64,000 bases of DNA, taken from NCBI GenBank assembly GCA_905221605.1, contig CAJNDS010000462.1:1-64000 (forward strand). Reading direction: 5' to 3'. Both the position numbers and the translations under genes were made by a program. This DNA comes from Symbiodinium natans (Eukaryota; Sar; Dinophyceae; Suessiales; Symbiodiniaceae). This document shows, piece by piece, positions 59,835 through 64,000 of this stretch. The notes under the pieces are model-generated. The model was not told the origin of the DNA, did no database searches, and saw only the letters and a program-made list of their open reading frames with translations. Each line of letters starts with the position of its first letter. Position 1 is the first letter of the stretch.

Positions 59835-60020
59835 ACGGCGTCAATGACTTCAACTTCAAAGGCTTCAAAGAGGCTTCAGCGGCTTCACGGCGTATCACCC
59901 ATACTCCCCGCGTCACTGGCGTCAACGGCATCACCGGAATCCACGGCGTGACCGGTTTCACGGCGTCAGTGGCTTTTCAAATCCATGGTGTCAACAGCTT
60001 CACCGTCGTCAACCAAAATT
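59835..60020. repeat. Degenerate GGCGTCAACGGCATCACC short repeat
   Basis: Cluster of GGCTTCA / GGCGTCA / GGCATCACC words every 9-12 bp. In one plus frame (59774-60046) it reads GVNGITGIHGVTGF. Likely a decayed microsatellite. Confidence 0.7.
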
Positions 60021-60049
60021 TCATGCTGCCTGTGAATGTCGCATAGTGC

Positions 60050-62039
60050 CGGCTAAACCCTCGACCCTAAGGCCTTGAAAGTCCGTTGTTTCATTGAACT
60101 TGGCCTAAGTTCAGGCTTCAGGGAACTCAGCCAGTGTCTTGACCCTCAAAACTTCATTAGGGACCCGAGGCCCTAAAAGCCTTTCAAGCTTCAGGACACT
60201 ATCCCGACTGTTTCGACATCCGTCGGCGCCTTGAGGTCATGGGGGTCCCAGCACTTAGAGAGTGTCACGGCCCGGGGTGGGCCGAAGTACAAGGTTGTGT
60301 GAAGGGAGGATTGGGGTCAGAGTCAGAGGGCTCACTCTGTCATGGAGAGGGCCCTCTTTTGGAAACCGAGAGTACCGTATTCGGGAGGAGCAGACAACCA
60401 GGGTTGACAGCTTGAACAAAACAGCTGAAGCCTGGATTCCCTGGATCCCGGAGCCCGGAGCCCATGCTTCAACGGTGAGTTCTTAGGAGACCCGACAAGT
60501 TGTGAGTTAGAAAGACACGTAGGTGAATCCCAATTAGGAGGCAAGAGGGAGAGGGGCCTGTGTGAGCGGGGCGTCTCGGTGTAAGAGACTCCTCTGGTCT
60601 TTGGGACAGACGTTGTTTGAGTCGAGAAAAGCACGTGCAGGAAACGATGTGCCTCTGCCAACCCAGCTTCCTAATTCCCAAATCAAGCAGCGTCAGGGCC
60701 GTCAGCCACGCGTGTTGCAGCAGCTGTGCCTTGGACTAGCACTTTCAGTGAATTGAGTGAAGAGGGGTAACCTGTGTGAACCCTAAGTCCCACCGAAACT
60801 GCCCAAAACCCACCACAAGATTCGAATCTGGGGGTATCGGGCATCTGTCTGGCAGACTGCTTTCTTGGCATTTGTTGGGGGTTGCGGGGTTTTGGGATGT
60901 TAGTTAGGGTTCAGGACTTCAGGCTGTTTCTACATCGGGTTCAGGGCTACATCTCGTGCAAACCTAGCGCAGCCCGTAGGTGCAGCAGTGGATGCAATTT
61001 GGAGAATGATGTTCGGGCCGATGTTTGCCTCCACCCCCGTCCAGTCAGGATTCTTGGGGCCTAAAACATGCAGAGATTTGTAAACCGATTCGCTATTCTG
61101 CTGCTGGACTCCTGGCGCAGCCTCATTATAGAACTCTGTGTGCTCGTCAGAACAACCGGACGATGCGAGATGAGTACTAGTAGCACTAAGCAACATAACT
61201 TCATCCATTTCCACGAGAATCACTAGAACCTGTTGCACCCAGGCGCAACTACTGGGCCGCGTCGAGTGTAGGGCAGCGACTCGGAGCAATTTGTAGAGCG
61301 TTTCAAGACTGAGGCTTCACACGCTGCTTGGGTTTCAGAGTTGTTCCAAAGCTGCTCACTGTTCTCACCGATGAGCAGTCTTGAGCAAGACGTACCAGCA
61401 TCTGAGCCCCCCTCCCTCCCCCCAAAAACAAGCATCTGGCTCGTGGGTGTGGTAGACAGAAGCTTCCCAATCTGGCAACGGACCTGATGGAAGTTCAACC
61501 TCAAAGATCGCGTCTCCCGGCTTGCCCCCTTATGGAAATCTGGACACAAAAACGGGTTCTTTTTCCCCCCTTATGTAAATCTGGACACCAAAATGGGGTT
61601 CCTTTCTGCCTCGACCTTTAGCGTAGGCTCAGCATGACTCTGGCCTTCGCCGGCTGTGCGGTGGTCACCACCACGGCAGATCCAACGGAGGTACAGCGTT
61701 TGGTGGCTCGGACACGTTGCAGAAGCAGTCTTGGGTCTTAGGGCGACGTGTGAAGATCTCCCGGATTGCTTGCGCCAAGGGTTCACAGACTAAGAATCAA
61801 GAATGCGATTCAGAAGGCGCGCTTAGGGGCCCTAGCAAGGATCATGCTCAAGCCTCATCTGAAGCCCCAACCGCCCGAGCCCTACGCCACGCAATTATCT
61901 TCAACACACATTTTGTGCTTAGGGCTTTGTGGACGATTTGCGAAATTCAAAGTGTGGTTTTTGTTTAGAGCTTGGCACGTGGGATGTTGCTTTGTTCAAT
62001 TTCGGAGACCGATCTCCCCCGCCACTACACTGTACTGAC
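60050..62039. other. Spacer, no recognised gene
   Basis: No repeat array, RNA gene or domain-bearing frame was seen over about 2 kb. Confidence 0.5.
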
Positions 62040-62140
62040 TACTTGGAGGTTCATGGTGCTTGTTAACCAATTATGGGCTTATAAGTACAGTTTATGAGTA
62101 CAGCTATAATTGGTTAATAAGTACCATGAACCTCCAAGTA
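62040..62140. mobile_element. MITE-like palindrome, 101 bp
   Basis: Terminal inverted repeats of about 35 bp, starting TACTTGGAGGTTCATGGTGC and ending with its inverted partner CCATGAACCTCCAAGTA, with two mismatches. The outer TA at each end is compatible with a TA target duplication as in Tc1/mariner-type MITEs. No coding capacity. Confidence 0.82.
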
Positions 62141-62510
62141 TGTCTGATGTCACACCCTCGTGCGCTCTGGGCGGGCTCTCATTTGCCAGAGAACCATTGC
62201 GATTTAATTCTTGGCTGAACCCTGATGGATTGGAGGCTGATTCAGCGCTCGCACATCGTTTTTTGTTTTTTTGGTACCGAGTGGCGATTCAGTAGTTTCA
62301 GTTACTGCCAGTTGCTCACATTGCCGGGGGTTCTTCAGAGGATCGTGGCCCCTGGGTATGGTAAGGTAAGGTCTCAGACTTCGAGCTTTCAATCCTGTTC
62401 ATGTCAAAACGCTGTTGGGGACTGAGGAGGGGCGGGGGTAGCATGGTTTTCGATTTGACAGGACTTCGCAGATTCCCGGGTTCAAGTGCCAAAAGAATGT
62501 GACTGGGCAG

Positions 62511-62665
62511 TACTTGAAGGTTCATGGTACTTACTAACCAATTATAACTGTACTTATAACCCTACTTATACGTGGGATAATCCCTATAAGGCCCTTTAGG
62601 GGAATTATAAGTAGGGTTATAAGTTCAGTTATAATTGGTTAGTAAGTACCATGAACCTCCAAGTA
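62511..62665. mobile_element. MITE-like palindrome, 155 bp
   Basis: Same family as 62040-62140, with arms of about 60 bp paired at about 58 positions (TACTTGAAGGTTCATGGTAC ... GTACCATGAACCTCCAAGTA) and a short centre. Also bounded by TA. Confidence 0.88.
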
Positions 62666-62895
62666 GGCTGTTTGGATCGACGCTAATTGTCCCTGTCCAT
62701 TGTTGTCGGCGAATGTCTTGGTAGCAATGTCCGTTCGATCAAAACACCTCTTGCCTCTGGGTTGAGAGTTTAAGGCTTCCGCTTTCTCCGGTGGTTTTTG
62801 GTCTCTGAGGAGAGCCCCCAAATGGAACCCGCAAGGCCCCAAGTCCAGGCGCCCCTGCATCGGACGTGCCTGGAGAGGGGAGGTCTTGAAAAGGC
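62666..62895. other. Spacer
   Basis: Nothing recognised. Confidence 0.5.
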
Positions 62896-63093
62896 ATGCT
62901 GGAACCGATTCGCGTTTTGGGCTTTGAATGCTGCTTCCCCAGCCAGGTGGTATCCGAGCGCGTGGATGTTGCAAGCATGACTCCCGAGCAGTTGAGGCTC
63001 TTGGCTGAGGACGCCGTTTTGTGGTGGTTCAGGGATATCCCCTGGCTTCGGGTTCGCGAGCAACCTAAAGGGCTTAAACCCAAGACGCGATAA
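62896..63093 (+). CDS. Hypothetical small ORF, 65 aa
   Basis: ATG start, TAA stop. The second half, MTPEQLRLLAEDAVLWWFRD, IPWLRVREQPKGLKPKTR, has an amphipathic-helix look and a basic end. No match to a known family comes to mind. Could be a small gene, an exon or chance. Confidence 0.3.
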   Translation: MLEPIRVLGFECCFPSQVVSERVDVASMTPEQLRLLAEDAVLWWFRDIPWLRVREQPKGLKPKTR

Positions 63094-64000
63094 CAGTTGT
63101 ACTCCTCACCACCAATTCCTTGACCACATCTCTCGGACATTTCGGACTTGATTGTTTCGGTTTTAGAAATCCTGCAAACCCCTGTAAACCGAAACCCCGA
63201 ATCCGACACCAAGAGTACAGTAGAAGCCATGAAGCCCGGGTCTTGTCAGGACCCTTGCAAAGAGCTCCCGTGGGTCCGTCTGGCACCGCCCTCATGGTAC
63301 CGCCAAGCCCGAAACCAAAAAGACCCTGATGCACAGTGCTTCGAGCCACGCGGCGGGTCGGTTCCTGAAGCGCATGGGGACTTTCGCCACGTATCTCTTC
63401 AAGTCGGTTGGGTGTTCAATCAAATAGGGGTGCCCCTTATGGTCCCCCCCCCCTCCACGAAACGCCATAGTGCTGGTTTTATGAACTCAGGTAATAAGTA
63501 TTTTTGTTTTTGGAGTTCCCCCCCCGCCCCAATTGATGGACATGGGAGCACAGACGGCCAGGGCGTTTTGCTGGTAGAGTCGAGGCTGCAGTAAAGCCCC
63601 AAACAGCTCTAAAGCCTCACACCCCAAAGCCATAAACCCCTGAAGCCTGACTAAGCCCGAAAACCCTGTAAACGTATACCCCGTAAACGGCGTAAACCCC
63701 CATAAACCCCATAAGCCCCAAAACCCTCAGCTTCGAATACCGTCTTGAGGTCGTGACCTGGGGCGAACGGTTTCCGGGGTCTTTGGTGCGGAGCTCAGGC
63801 ATTGGAGGCTCAAGGAGTCCCAGCCGCAGACTCAACTTTTTCTAGGAGTTTTCCGACACTTGCCTCTAAGCCTCCTTAGCATCGAAGTTGCTGAATTCGC
63901 GACATGACATGAGGATCGATGAAGAGAGGGAGAGCATGTGGAGAAGGAGGGAACAAGATTCAGACTGGGGAAAGAAAATCGGGAATCCACCGGGCGCTTT
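63094..64000. other. Window end, no recognised gene
   Basis: Plus frame 63148-63594 lacks an ATG near its start and has no recognised domain. C-runs lie near 63447 and 63520. Degenerate TAAACCCC/CATAAACCCC words at 63600-63730 may be decayed telomere-like repeat. Confidence 0.5.

Noticed and set aside
60810-60850. GATTCGAATC as a tRNA T-loop
   Set aside because: The T-stem pairs imperfectly and no acceptor, D or anticodon arms could be folded upstream.

Overview
This looks like nuclear DNA from a protist with TTTAGGG-type telomeric repeats, most likely a dinoflagellate (Symbiodiniaceae/Suessiales-like). The indications are: many interstitial TTTAGGG/CCCTAAA islands; a decayed reverse transcriptase of the type abundant in dinoflagellate genomes (YVDD motif, 'SAYWW' block, 'AADAMAEG' RNase H-like start); a 5'-truncated non-LTR element with RNase H; a probable ISXO2/Merlin-like transposase remnant; and extreme repeat density with almost no recognisable host gene. 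The genus assignment is inference; a chromerid or another TTTAGGG alga cannot be excluded from the sequence alone.

Layout. 1-3.1 kb: (CTA)n arrays around a 57-bp codon-phased minisatellite. 3.1-16.7 kb: copy A of a large segmental duplication, interrupted at 12.7-14.7 kb by degenerate telomere-like islands and at 14.78-15.10 kb by a second telomeric insert. 16.7-24.8 kb: single-copy spacer holding a transposase remnant, a small coding-like ORF, telomeric islands, a MITE-like palindrome and a truncated LINE-like element that directly abuts telomere-like repeats. 24.8-37.7 kb: a second CTA array followed by copy B of the same duplication, in the same order and orientation. 37.7-41.5 kb: tandem low-complexity repeats, a 290-bp tandem duplication, a decayed DIRS-like RT on the minus strand and an (ATAACAT)n array. 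41.5-48.6 kb: a 2.1-kb direct duplication (C1, C2) separated by five alternating long/short units of 472 and 417 bp that differ by a 54-bp palindrome block. 48.6-50.5 kb: a diverged tandem duplication. 50.8-51.8 kb: a (TAG)n array, the reverse complement of the left-hand CTA arrays. 51.9-52.8 kb: short tandem repeats that reappear inverted at 38 kb. 52.8-53.3 kb: a coding relic with one in-frame stop. 53.3-64 kb: mostly featureless, with a CA/CG tract and two palindromic MITE-like elements.

No pathway or operon can be described. The window reads as a subtelomere-like or repeat-rich intergenic region shaped by segmental duplication, microsatellite growth, retroelement truncation and telomeric-repeat insertion. 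Most open frames lie in simple repeats and are open because the repeat period is a multiple of three. All identity statements are by eye.
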